A DNA stretch of 64,000 nucleotides, taken from the NCBI GenBank assembly GCA_023667095.1, contig JAMPAT010000011.1, forward strand, positions 28,297 to 92,296, read 5' to 3'. Each line of letters opens with the position of its first letter. The first letter of the stretch is position 1. The translations under genes were made by a program, and so were the position numbers. Shown piece after piece: positions 38,007 through 47,351 of the stretch. The notes beneath the pieces were generated by a model that ran no database searches, had not been told where the DNA came from, and saw nothing but the letters and a program-made list of their open reading frames with translations. The DNA comes from Bacteroidales bacterium. Its GTDB lineage: Bacteria; Bacteroidota; Bacteroidia; Bacteroidales; UBA932.

Positions 38007-38623
38007 ATGATTGACGAGAAGAAACTGATTTCATCAATTAAGTCGGGGGGGGTAATAAAGACTTCAAAATCCTGTATGACCACTGGTGGCCAGCCCTCTA
38101 CCATTTCTGCTATTCATATGTGAAGTCTTCCGAGATTGCAAGGGAGATTGCCCATGATTCTTTTGTACGCCTGTGGCTGAACCGGGACAAACTTGACGGG
38201 AGCCGTTCAGTCAAAGGGTATCTGTTTGCCATTTCCCGTAACCAGCTTATAAGGGAACTCCGACGCCAGATGAAGAATCCGCTGCTCAGGGACTATGTCG
38301 GGCTTGCAGGCAGCCTGGGGGCGGAAGCCAGGATAATGTATGACTACGATACCTTTGTCTCTGGAATAGAAGAGGCAAAGCAGACCCTGTCGCCCCGGCA
38401 GAGGGAAATCTATATCAAGAACAAGGAGGACGGGCTTCCTGTCAAGGACATAGCTGCCGAACTTGGAATCGGTGAACAGGTGGTCCGGAACCAGCTCTCT
38501 GCAGCCCTCTCTAAAATCAGGCGTTATCTTATTGACCTGTTCGGGAATATCGATGAGATGATAATTGCAGGTGCACTTGTCTTTTGGGAAATATGCAGAA
38601 AATCGTTTTTTGACATGTTATAA
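38007..38623 (+). CDS. ECF sigma factor of PUL 2, frameshifted at a G8 tract (phase OFF)
   Basis: Read from the ATG at 38007 the frame gives MIDEKKLISSIKSGG and then leaves register at eight Gs (38045-38052), ending at a TGA at 38121. One additional G restores GGT AAT AAA GAC and a continuous 205-residue ECF sigma. That includes the first half of region 2 (NKDFKILYDHWWPALYHF), region 2 proper (AHDSFVRLWLNRDKL, YLFAISRNQLIREL) and region 4 (LSPRQREIYIKNKEDG, VKDIAAELGIGEQVV). As printed, no full-length sigma is made. FecR-type anti-sigma and STN-SusC follow, so this sigma would drive PUL 2. Phase variation or a homopolymer error are the two readings. Confidence 0.85.
38045..38052 (+). repeat. 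poly-G tract (G8) in the ECF sigma gene
   Basis: Eight Gs at codons 13-16. Nine give an open sigma frame, eight run to TGA at 38121, and seven or ten hit TAA TAA at once. This is the same design as the G9 tract in susC1. Confidence 0.8.
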
Positions 38624-38680
38624 AACGGCACTTCGGGGATATATGTCACAGGTCCGGACAAGAACGGGCCTCCGGCATAT

Positions 38681-39604
38681 ATGAAAAGGCTTTTGCATAA
38701 ATACAGGACAGGGAACATATCGGTTGGGGAATTCGATACCTTGTCCGCAATGGTAGACAGGGCGGACGATGAATATCTGTCAGGACTCCTGCGTGAGGAA
38801 TGGGATGCGTTTCCGGTTGGCGGGAATGCGGGAAAAGGAGGACGGCTTTCACGCCTTCTCCGAAGGACTGGCTTCTGGACAGGGATTGCAGCGTGCCTGC
38901 TTCTTGCAGTCTCGACAGTACTTTCCGTAAGGCTTGTGCAGACAGGGACAGTGCAGAGGCGTATGGCATCCAGGGAGGTTACAGTCAGGGCCGGCAACGA
39001 CGGACAGTCATCCATTGTCCTTCCGGACGGTACGGATGTCGTCCTCAATGCCCGTTCTTCGATTACATATCCGTCTGACTTCGGCAATACCTCGCGGAGG
39101 GTTACAATGTCCGGCGAGGGATTCTTTGATGTCCGTAAGGACACTTCCTGCGAATTTGTCGTATGTGCCCCTGGCATGGAGATAACAGTGCATGGTACAA
39201 AATTCAATGTATATGCCTATCCTGAAAGTGAATTCTCCGAGATGTCCCTTGTAGAGGGGAGCGTGAGCCTCCGGACCGGGGACACCGTGATACCTGTCTC
39301 GCCGAAGGAAAAGGTAAATGTCTCAAGGTGTACAGGACGGTTCAGTGTCTCCCGTACAGACAATGAACTGGAGACCGCATGGATGAAAGACAGGATTGTC
39401 TTCGTCCATGAACCTCTTTCCCATGTGGTGGATATACTGGAGAGGCGTTTCGGGGTGCAGATTTCATGTGACGGCATCTCGCTGTCGGACAGGTATACCG
39501 GCACATTCAAGGACAGGAGCATAACAGATATCCTCGACATTCTCAGGATGCACTATGGATTTTCATACCAGATCAAGGATAACCATATCATTTTAACACA
39601 TTAA
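38681..39604 (+). CDS. FecR-family anti-sigma factor
   Basis: 307 residues, one transmembrane helix (GIAACLLLAVSTVLSV, about 69-84). The N-terminal cytoplasmic part (about 65 residues) should hold the ECF sigma. The periplasmic part has the FecR domain (SIVLPDGTDVVLNARSSITYP; VHGTKFNVYAYPE) and a C-terminal DUF4974 domain (ILERRFGVQIS; ILDILRMHYGF). It relays the signal from the STN domain of the SusC encoded 14 nt downstream. 57 nt separate it from the sigma stop. Intact, even though the sigma gene is out of frame. Confidence 0.92.
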   Translation: MKRLLHKYRTGNISVGEFDTLSAMVDRADDEYLSGLLREEWDAFPVGGNAGKGGRLSRLLRRTGFWTGIAACLLLAVSTVLSVRLVQTGTVQRRMASREVTVRAGNDGQSSIVLPDGTDVVLNARSSITYPSDFGNTSRRVTMSGEGFFDVRKDTSCEFVVCAPGMEITVHGTKFNVYAYPESEFSEMSLVEGSVSLRTGDTVIPVSPKEKVNVSRCTGRFSVSRTDNELETAWMKDRIVFVHEPLSHVVDILERRFGVQISCDGISLSDRYTGTFKDRSITDILDILRMHYGFSYQIKDNHIILTH

Positions 39605-39618
39605 TAACAATACCAAGT

Positions 39619-42600
39619 ATGCGAAAAACTGATTTTTCTGCGCATTCATGGTTGCTGGCTGCTGCCTTTTTCCTGTCTATGGCATTTTCTGCCGGGGCAC
39701 AGGAAGGGAAAGTCACCGTCAACCTCAAGGATGCCTCTCTGAAAGAGTTCTTCAATTCAATTGAAGGACAGACGCATTACACATTTTCTTACAGGGACTC
39801 GGAAGTGGAGGGCAAGACTGCCGTTACGGTAAATGTAAAGGACGCCCCTCTGGCCGGTCTCCTGCAGAAGGAACTTGCCAAGGCAGGTCTCCGGTATGCG
39901 CTTGTAAACGGGAAGATAGTGGTGACTCCCATGTCTAATGGACAGGATGCTGCCCCTATTGTTCTCAATGGCCGTATAGTTGACAAGTCCGGACAGCCTG
40001 TAATCGGGGCCTCGGCTCTGATAAAGGGGACAGTCAATGGCGTTGTGACCGACATGGACGGGAAATTCTCAATCAAGGTCTCGCGTGGAGAAGAGCTGGT
40101 GTTCTCCTCACTGGGCTACATTCCATATGAATATAAGGTAGGACGCCTTGAATACGTAGACATTACGCTTGAAGATGATGCACAGCTTCTTGACGAGGCC
40201 GTAGCTGTAGGATATGGCACTACGCTCCGCAAGAACCTGACAACCTCAATCGCCACAGTCAAGGTGGATGACCTTTCCAAGAGTGCCGCAAGCAATGTAT
40301 CCCAGATGCTTATGGGAAAGGCGGCGGGTCTGAGGGCAAATATCAGCAGCCCGCAGCCGGGAGGAAATGTGGACATCTCGATACGTGGAGGCGGCACACC
40401 TATATATATTGTGGACGGTATAATGATGCCGTCAGGCTCGCTTGAAGTAGGGAACGGCTCAATCGAGACCCCGAACTCAATCAACAGGGCAGGCCTTGCC
40501 GGACTTAACCCGGGTGACATTGAGTCTATAGAGGTCCTCAAGGATGCATCTGCTGCAATATATGGAATAAATGCTGCAAACGGTGTAATCCTTATCACGA
40601 CAAAGAAAGGTTCTGAGGGCGCTCCAAGAGTTACGCTGGAGGCAAACTATTCATTTGTACGCAACTACAGGTATCTTCAGCCGCTATGCAGTACAGAGTA
40701 CATGAATTTTGCGAATATATTCAGCAAGGAGAGCTATCTGATGAACCACGACATGTACCCTTATGGTGCAAACCAGTATGACGAAGGATGGTCTCCAGTA
40801 TTCTATCCGGACCAGATAGCAAGCGCCACGGATACGGACTGGCTTGACTATATCCTTCGCAGCGGAAGCATAAACAACCATTCGGTCTCAATCACCGGCG
40901 GAAGCAAATATGTGAAATACTACATCGGGGGAAACTACTATGACCAGGTCGGAACAGTCATAAACTCCAGGATGCAGAGGTACACCCTGAGGAGCAACAT
41001 CAGCGCACAGGTATTCCCGTTTCTGAAGCTCAACGCAATCCTCAATGTCAATTCAAACAGTTTCCTGAATTCGAATGCTGACGGAGGCGGTGCCGGAGGA
41101 GTCGGGAAGGATGCACTGCAGTCTGCCCTGATGTTCCCGCCGAACTATCCGGTCTATGATGAAGAGGGCAATTACATGAGGTACCGCACCGTTGCCAATC
41201 CGGCCGAGATGAAGATGTACAACGACAGGACAAATACATCCGGATGGTACACCAATTTCTCTGCAGACCTGAATCTCTGGAAAGACATCATAATGTTCAG
41301 GGGAGTCTATGGATTCAACAGGGAGAATGCAAAGAGGTCCCTGTATGTCCCTACTGACATGATGTGGTACGAGGTCGCAGGAGTTTCGCGCGGACATCTT
41401 GGAGATGCCGAGAGGAGCGACCAGACCCTTGAGGGAATGCTGATGTACAGGCAGGACTTTGCCGGCAAGGTGAATGTCGAGGCCGTCCTCGGAATGGGAA
41501 TGTACAATTCGTATGGCTCAGGCCTTGAGGTGGACTACAGGAATGCAAATGACAATATAGGTCCGGACAATATTGCTGCAGCCGAAGGCCCTTTTACACC
41601 GACTTCGTCAAAATGGGCGAACGAGAAAAGGTCACAGTTTGCCCGTGTCTCTGTGGATATACTTGACAGGTATGTGATATCCGGTACTGTCCGCCGTGAC
41701 GGTACTGACAAGTTCTTCCCGGGAAAGAAGTATGCATGGTTCCCGTCGGTTTCAGCTGCATGGAAAATCTCCAACGAGACATTCATGAAAGGCATCAGGT
41801 GGATTGATCTGCTGAAACTCCGTGCCAGCTATGGAGTTACAGGACGTGATAATCTCGGTACCTCCCTGTATGGACTCTACTCGATGGCTCCTTCGTATGT
41901 GAAATTCGACAATAATTCCGTCAGCTACATACCTTACATCAAGTCCGGGGCCGACTATCCTGATGTTTCATGGGAGAAGACCATAATGAAAAATGTCGGG
42001 CTGGACTTCCATCTCCTGAAAAACAGGCTGTGGGGAAGTGTGGATGTATTCCGCAACGATGTCACAGACCTTCTCGGAGAGGCTCCGGGCGAGCCGCTTT
42101 CCATGACCGGTACCCGTCCTGTGAACTACGGGCATTACTACAGGTCCGGAGTGGATGTTGCAATCAATTCCTTGAATATCAAGAGTGCAGGAGGTTTTAC
42201 ATGGTCCACCGCACTGACCCTGACCCACTATAACATGTATTGGGTAGAGAGGACACAGAACTATGACTACAAGGAATACCAGATAAGGGACAGGGAGCCG
42301 ATGAATGCCAGCTATTTCTACCATGTCACAGGGATAATCAATGCAGACAGGTCGAATATGCCTGACTCCCAGTACAGCCTCGGCGAGAATTCCCAGCGTC
42401 CGGGCTACCCTATAATCGAGGACAGGAACGGGGACGGCATAATCGGGGTGGAGGACATCTATATGGACGATGTGCTGCCAAAGATAAGCATAGGATTCGG
42501 CAATACGTTCACATACAAGAATTTCGACCTTGACATATTCCTGTATGGACAGTTCGGTGCGACAAAGTATAACTACGCCTTTGCATGGGCAAATGCAGGT

Positions 42601-42993
42601 GCCCTTTCGTACGGTCCTCCACAGAACTCCAACCAGTATGCCTACAGGATATGGAACTCCCAGACCAACCCGGACGGTACCCTGCCTGGAATAGCTACGA
42701 CAAGGAGCGATGCGCTTCCGGGGGATGCCGGATGGGACCTCGGACGTGAGAATGCATCTTTTGTCCGTGTCAGGAACATAACGCTTGGCTACAACCTTGA
42801 TGGAAAGATTCTCGGGAAGGTGCTTTCAAAGAGGATAGACGGGATAAGGATATTCTTCGATGCCCAGAATCCTTTCACATTCACCGGGTTCTCCGGAATT
42901 GATCCTGAAATATATACTGGCAACAGCTCGTCACCTGCAGGATACCCTATGGTAAGGAGCTATTCCCTCGGAGCAAAGATAAACTTCAAATAG
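39619..42993 (+). CDS. SusC-like TonB-dependent transducer of PUL 2 (with STN domain)
   Basis: 1124 residues. Signal peptide (AFFLSMAFSAGA), STN signalling domain (about 31-105: VNLKDASLKEFFNSIEGQ), CarboxypepD-like domain (LNGRIVDKSGQPVIGASAL), plug (EAVAVGYGTTLRKNLT), barrel ending YSLGAKINFK. STN domains touch FecR anti-sigmas, so substrate import can switch on transcription through the ECF sigma. No poly-G tract occurs at the place where susC1 has one. The paired SusD gene starts 8 nt later. Confidence 0.95.
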   Translation: MRKTDFSAHSWLLAAAFFLSMAFSAGAQEGKVTVNLKDASLKEFFNSIEGQTHYTFSYRDSEVEGKTAVTVNVKDAPLAGLLQKELAKAGLRYALVNGKIVVTPMSNGQDAAPIVLNGRIVDKSGQPVIGASALIKGTVNGVVTDMDGKFSIKVSRGEELVFSSLGYIPYEYKVGRLEYVDITLEDDAQLLDEAVAVGYGTTLRKNLTTSIATVKVDDLSKSAASNVSQMLMGKAAGLRANISSPQPGGNVDISIRGGGTPIYIVDGIMMPSGSLEVGNGSIETPNSINRAGLAGLNPGDIESIEVLKDASAAIYGINAANGVILITTKKGSEGAPRVTLEANYSFVRNYRYLQPLCSTEYMNFANIFSKESYLMNHDMYPYGANQYDEGWSPVFYPDQIASATDTDWLDYILRSGSINNHSVSITGGSKYVKYYIGGNYYDQVGTVINSRMQRYTLRSNISAQVFPFLKLNAILNVNSNSFLNSNADGGGAGGVGKDALQSALMFPPNYPVYDEEGNYMRYRTVANPAEMKMYNDRTNTSGWYTNFSADLNLWKDIIMFRGVYGFNRENAKRSLYVPTDMMWYEVAGVSRGHLGDAERSDQTLEGMLMYRQDFAGKVNVEAVLGMGMYNSYGSGLEVDYRNANDNIGPDNIAAAEGPFTPTSSKWANEKRSQFARVSVDILDRYVISGTVRRDGTDKFFPGKKYAWFPSVSAAWKISNETFMKGIRWIDLLKLRASYGVTGRDNLGTSLYGLYSMAPSYVKFDNNSVSYIPYIKSGADYPDVSWEKTIMKNVGLDFHLLKNRLWGSVDVFRNDVTDLLGEAPGEPLSMTGTRPVNYGHYYRSGVDVAINSLNIKSAGGFTWSTALTLTHYNMYWVERTQNYDYKEYQIRDREPMNASYFYHVTGIINADRSNMPDSQYSLGENSQRPGYPIIEDRNGDGIIGVEDIYMDDVLPKISIGFGNTFTYKNFDLDIFLYGQFGATKYNYAFAWANAGALSYGPPQNSNQYAYRIWNSQTNPDGTLPGIATTRSDALPGDAGWDLGRENASFVRVRNITLGYNLDGKILGKVLSKRIDGIRIFFDAQNPFTFTGFSGIDPEIYTGNSSSPAGYPMVRSYSLGAKINFK

Positions 42994-43001
42994 ACTGTTT
43001 C

Positions 43002-44666
43002 ATGAAACGTATATTATATGCCTTTTCTGTTGCCGCCGCACTTCTGGCAGGCAGCGGATGCGAGAAGAATTTTGACCCTAAGATATACGGGGTGCTGACT
43101 TCACAGAATTTTCCCGTCTCAGAGAACGACTTCGAGTCTCTCATGATGTCGTGCTATGTCCCTTTCGTGAACACATGGACATATTCCCTTTTCAGCTCAA
43201 GCGGAAACCTGCATCCATGGTATATCCCGGCAGGTGGCGTCCTGAAGTTCTTCGATGCCACTTCCGACCTTGAGGCCCCGTGGATCAACGGAGTCTGGAA
43301 CAACGACCAGCGTCAGCTGTCAGAGGCCAACTTCTCGATGTGCGTCTACTATTCGCGCGGAACGCTTTCGGATGACAGGCCGAACAGCTACCCGAAGACG
43401 AGAGAGGTCACAAGGTTCACAGATGTAATAGGTGCCATTGCCAATGCACCGGCGACAGAAATTTCCGAGGAAAGGAAGATGCAGATATTGGCAGAGGCGC
43501 GTCTGCTGAGGGGGCTTCACATGTATAACCTGTTCCATATCTATGGGCCTGTGCCTGTAATTGTCAATCCTGCAGATGTGGAGAATGCTGAGGCCCTGAA
43601 AAGGGCAGTCCGCCCGTCGCTTGACGAGATGGCGTCATGGATATATGACGACTTTGAGTTCGCAGCCTTGAACATGCCGGAAAGCCAGGTGGAGAAAAGC
43701 CGCTTCAACAGGGATTTCGCGAAGGTCTGCCTGATGCGCCATTGCCTTAACGAAGGTTACCATAAAGATGGCTGGTATTCCAAGGCCATTGAAATGTACA
43801 ATGAGCTTAACAATGGCAGATACACCTTGTTCAGACAAGGCGACAACCCGTACCGGGAGATGTTCCGCGAGGCAAATGACTTCAATTGCGAGATTATAGC
43901 CGCAATCAGTTGTGACCCTTCATCGACAGGAAACCCAAAGGAAGGCAGCATGAATCCTTTCGCAATGCTTGCCATGCCGAACAACTGTGCAAAGAAGGAT
44001 GACATTGGCAATCCTACACCGTTCTCTGTAGTCGGTCCAGGCTGGGGGATGACATTCAATTTCTCTCCAAAGTTCTATGGGAACTTTGCTGCAGATGACC
44101 TCAGGAAAGAGAGCATAATCACGCGCTACTACACTACTTCCGGGGAATGGTGGGGACCAGAGCAGATAGGCTCCAGGTCTGAATGGGACGGATATGTACC
44201 TTATAAATATCCTGCAGAGACTTCTACTGCACCATGCTTCGGAAATGACTTCCCTCTTGCACGCTGGGCGGATGTGCTCCTTATGTTTGCCGAGGCTGAT
44301 GTACGTCTCAGCGGGGCTGCCCCTTCACGCGAGGCAGTGGATGCAGTGAATGAAGTACGTTTACGTGCCGGCCTTGCCGCCTTGCCTGGATCATGCACAG
44401 CATCGGCTGAAGCTTTCCTTGACGAGCTTCTTGTCGAGAGGGGAAGGGAACTTTGGTTTGAGGGGATGCGCAAGATTGACCTTGTCCGTTTCAACCGCTA
44501 TGCACAGAACTGCAGGATATACAAGGGAAAGATACCTACGCACCAGTATGTCCCTATCCCTAACTATGCAGTGGATGAGGCGGCAGAGGCAGGAATGGAT
44601 CTGCAGCAGACATGGAGCCGGGAAGGATGGGAAAATGACCTTGCCAAGGCCCAGGGAATAAGATAG
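43002..44666 (+). CDS. SusD/RagB-like glycan-binding lipoprotein of PUL 2
   Basis: 554 residues, lipobox Cys20 (AGSGC) followed by EKNFD. Classic RagB/SusD architecture: N-terminal TPR-like helices with ILAEARLLRGLHMYNLFHIYGPVP, a central region, and the C-terminal LARWADVLLMFAEADVRL, LLVERGRELWFEGMRKIDLVRF hallmark. It binds glycan on the cell surface and lids the SusC channel. The substrate is not known from the sequence; the GH20 downstream argues for an aminosugar-containing host glycan. Confidence 0.94.
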   Translation: MKRILYAFSVAAALLAGSGCEKNFDPKIYGVLTSQNFPVSENDFESLMMSCYVPFVNTWTYSLFSSSGNLHPWYIPAGGVLKFFDATSDLEAPWINGVWNNDQRQLSEANFSMCVYYSRGTLSDDRPNSYPKTREVTRFTDVIGAIANAPATEISEERKMQILAEARLLRGLHMYNLFHIYGPVPVIVNPADVENAEALKRAVRPSLDEMASWIYDDFEFAALNMPESQVEKSRFNRDFAKVCLMRHCLNEGYHKDGWYSKAIEMYNELNNGRYTLFRQGDNPYREMFREANDFNCEIIAAISCDPSSTGNPKEGSMNPFAMLAMPNNCAKKDDIGNPTPFSVVGPGWGMTFNFSPKFYGNFAADDLRKESIITRYYTTSGEWWGPEQIGSRSEWDGYVPYKYPAETSTAPCFGNDFPLARWADVLLMFAEADVRLSGAAPSREAVDAVNEVRLRAGLAALPGSCTASAEAFLDELLVERGRELWFEGMRKIDLVRFNRYAQNCRIYKGKIPTHQYVPIPNYAVDEAAEAGMDLQQTWSREGWENDLAKAQGIR

Positions 44667-44691
44667 AAAGCACATTAATGACATGATAATT

Positions 44692-46095
44692 ATGAAAAAG
44701 ATATTTAGCCATATGCTGACACTGGCCACGGTCTTTGCCGTGCAGGTGTCGTGCACTGACAAGGTAGACAGGGACGTAGCCTGGCCGCAGTGGGCCTCAC
44801 GTCCTGTGATAGAGGATGCCGGGATTTACGCAGGCGGCATGAAGACCGTGGTTGCAGGGAAGACTGTGAAATTTTCGGCAAGGATTCATGATGAGTTCAC
44901 CTCACTCAAGGAATATTCCCTGACGGTAAAGTACGGTACTGACATTGTCTTTGACAGGACAGTGCCGGTCAGCGGAAATGAGGCGGCCATAGATATTGAC
45001 GTGGTCATGCCTTTTGCCGCATATCTTGATTCCGGCTATCCTGAAGTCACTTTGAGTGTCACCAACTCGGCAGGCGGTTCTGCCACCTGCAGGATTCCGA
45101 ATGACAGGAATGTCACGGTTGTCCGTCCTGAGTCTCCTGAAGTGCTGTATATTGTGGGGACCAACGGAAAATCTGCTGTCATGGAAAGGGCTGCAGGGGA
45201 CTATTCATATATTTTGGCCGATCCGGGGGTGATAGCTTCAGTCGGTGAACGTTTCTATGTAGCAGAGAAGCTTAATGGAGTACAGCCCGACTTTTCCGCC
45301 CCGGTGTGGGGGGAGAATGACGGAAACCTTGTGGTTGTCGGGAATGACGGAGACCCAATAAGGATGCCGGACTCTTCCGGAAAGGGATTCAAGAGGTTTG
45401 GATTCAATATCTATACATTCTGCATCGACAAGATGGTTGACTATACAGTTGTCATAGACAGGAGCCTGATGGAGGAAGTGGAGCAGAGCGGAGTGAATTA
45501 CCTTGCGATGGAAGGTGTCGGGCTTGTCCGTGACTGTGAAGTGGTCTTCAGCGGCTTCGGCGACCTTGGAGCGATGCTTCAGCCTGACCGTTTTGAAATC
45601 ATCGATGCCAATACAGCCAAATTTACCGGACATACCCAGGACTGGAACATCTACTATGATGTGGATGACAACTGGATGATTGTCAACTATGCGATATTCA
45701 ATACGTCAGGACAGGTGTGGGTGACAGGGATGAAGGCATGTTTCCCCCTTGGAAATGACGGCTCTGCGCATGAACTGAAATATCTGGAGGGAGACGGAAA
45801 GGTAAGGTATGCGACACTTGCTGCCGTAAAGGACGGCAACGGCGTCTTCTCGATAGCCCTCTATCTCAAGGAGGACTTTACAGTCCAGCTGTACCGGTGG
45901 GTCAAATGGAGCACGACTGTTTCCATGGTATCGTTGACACCTGAGACAGCCAAAGTTACAGATGACATGATCTATATCCGTCCCGGAAGCAGTTTCAGCC
46001 CGGGTGTGTATCTCCTTGAAATAGAATTTACAGCAGAGGCCGATGCCGGAGGGGACGGTTCAAAGGCCAATATATCAGTTAAACCATTTGCATAA
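44692..46095 (+). CDS. SusE-position surface lipoprotein, copy 1
   Basis: 467 residues from the ATG at 44692; an ATG nine bases upstream is also possible. Lipobox Cys21 followed by TDKVDRD, acidic, so probably surface-exposed. The N-terminal part looks like an Ig/PKD-type fold (TVVAGKTVKFSARIHDEFTSL), followed by a unit with EVLYIVGTNGKSAVM and, later, VWVTGMKACFPLGN. I do not assign a family with certainty; SusE-like or DUF51xx-type proteins fit. It is paralogous to the protein at 47352 and lies directly after susD, as expected of a glycan-binding protein. Confidence 0.75.
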   Translation: MKKIFSHMLTLATVFAVQVSCTDKVDRDVAWPQWASRPVIEDAGIYAGGMKTVVAGKTVKFSARIHDEFTSLKEYSLTVKYGTDIVFDRTVPVSGNEAAIDIDVVMPFAAYLDSGYPEVTLSVTNSAGGSATCRIPNDRNVTVVRPESPEVLYIVGTNGKSAVMERAAGDYSYILADPGVIASVGERFYVAEKLNGVQPDFSAPVWGENDGNLVVVGNDGDPIRMPDSSGKGFKRFGFNIYTFCIDKMVDYTVVIDRSLMEEVEQSGVNYLAMEGVGLVRDCEVVFSGFGDLGAMLQPDRFEIIDANTAKFTGHTQDWNIYYDVDDNWMIVNYAIFNTSGQVWVTGMKACFPLGNDGSAHELKYLEGDGKVRYATLAAVKDGNGVFSIALYLKEDFTVQLYRWVKWSTTVSMVSLTPETAKVTDDMIYIRPGSSFSPGVYLLEIEFTAEADAGGDGSKANISVKPFA

Positions 46096-46097
46096 TC

Positions 46098-47270
46098 ATG
46101 AAACTAAAACCATTTTGGGCCATGTCGTTAATGGCCGTTGTCCTGTCAGCGTGCGGAGCATGTGATACACAGAGAGGAACAATTCCCATAATGTCGTGGG
46201 CCGGAATTCCTTGCGAAAAATCGGAAGAGGCATTCAAGGTAATGAAAGAAAGCGGGATAGACTGGCATCTTGACTTTTATGCCGATGTCGCTTCTGCAAG
46301 GAAGGCTCTTGATGCTGCGGCAGCTGCCGGAGTGGGGCTGATTCCTGGCATTCCAGAGTTGAAAACCGATACAGAAGCAGCTGTGGCTGCACTTAAAGAC
46401 CATCCGGCTCTTGTCGCATGGCACATCAAGGATGAACCGGAGGTCTGGGATATAGACTGGATTGCAGACCTCAGGGACAGGATTGCAGATCTGGATGGCT
46501 CACATCCTTCATATATAAATCTGTATCCGAACTGGGCTTGGGGAAATGAAAAATATGCCGGGCATATTGAATTGTTTGCGTCCAAAGTCAATACGCCATT
46601 CTATTCTTTCGACCAATATCCTGTGACAGAAGAAGATGAAGGGACAATCGCAATCCGTCCGGGATGGTACAGGAACCTTGAGGAATTCTCAGCTATGGCG
46701 AAAAGGCACGGAAAGCCTTTCTGGGCATTTGCCCTGGCTCTGTCGCATCATCTTGGGGCACCGTCTCCTGAGGCTTTCTATCCTGTGCCGACCCTTGGAC
46801 ATCTGCGTCTCCAGGTCTTCAGTGACCTGCTTTATGGAGCACAGGTAATACAGTATTTCACTTTCGGAGGGCTATACGATGTCAAGAATTCATGCAAGAC
46901 TGAGGCGTATGATGCCATCAGGCAGGTGAACAGTGAAATCAAGGCATATTCTCCGGTCTTCCTCGGATGTGATGTCAAAGGGGTATGGCATACAGGGGAG
47001 ACAATTCCAGAGGGAACTTTGAGACTTCAGGGAATGCCTGACAGCAAGGTACTTGGCATCGAAATGACCGGCGATGGGGCAGTTGTTTCCATGATTGAAA
47101 ATTCCGGAAGGAAATATATTGCCGTCCAGAACAGGGACTGTGTGAACCCTGCTGTGCTCAGCATTTCGTTCAAGGACAAAGCCAGGAGGATACTTCCGGA
47201 TGGTACGGTACGCTTCAGGGAAGGTGACATTCCTCTTGCTCCTGGCGACATGGCAATATTCCAGCTATAG
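46098..47270 (+). CDS. putative TIM-barrel glycoside hydrolase lipoprotein, copy 1
   Basis: 390 residues, lipobox Cys19 (VVLSAC). The pattern of alternating strands and helices suggests a TIM barrel with a small C-terminal beta domain (AVVSMIENSGRKYIAVQNRD). Conserved with its paralogue at 48725: AWHIKDEPEVW with Glu113 as candidate acid/base, YINLYPNWAWG, FYSFDQYPV, FWAFALALSHHLG and QYFTFGG. I cannot place it in a named GH family; it is distantly like clan-A or GH42-type enzymes. It follows the SusE-position gene by 2 nt, so the two are translated together. Confidence 0.65.
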   Translation: MKLKPFWAMSLMAVVLSACGACDTQRGTIPIMSWAGIPCEKSEEAFKVMKESGIDWHLDFYADVASARKALDAAAAAGVGLIPGIPELKTDTEAAVAALKDHPALVAWHIKDEPEVWDIDWIADLRDRIADLDGSHPSYINLYPNWAWGNEKYAGHIELFASKVNTPFYSFDQYPVTEEDEGTIAIRPGWYRNLEEFSAMAKRHGKPFWAFALALSHHLGAPSPEAFYPVPTLGHLRLQVFSDLLYGAQVIQYFTFGGLYDVKNSCKTEAYDAIRQVNSEIKAYSPVFLGCDVKGVWHTGETIPEGTLRLQGMPDSKVLGIEMTGDGAVVSMIENSGRKYIAVQNRDCVNPAVLSISFKDKARRILPDGTVRFREGDIPLAPGDMAIFQL

Positions 47271-47351
47271 GACATTTAAGCCGGGAGCAGAGAAAATGAC
47301 GTTTTGCTATGCTTCCGGTGAATTGACGACAAAATTTAAAACAAGAATAAC

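Noticed and set aside
45308..45313. G6 run in the SusE-position gene as a further switch
   Set aside because: Six Gs are too short to be a convincing contingency tract, and the other frames show no immediate stop design that I noticed.
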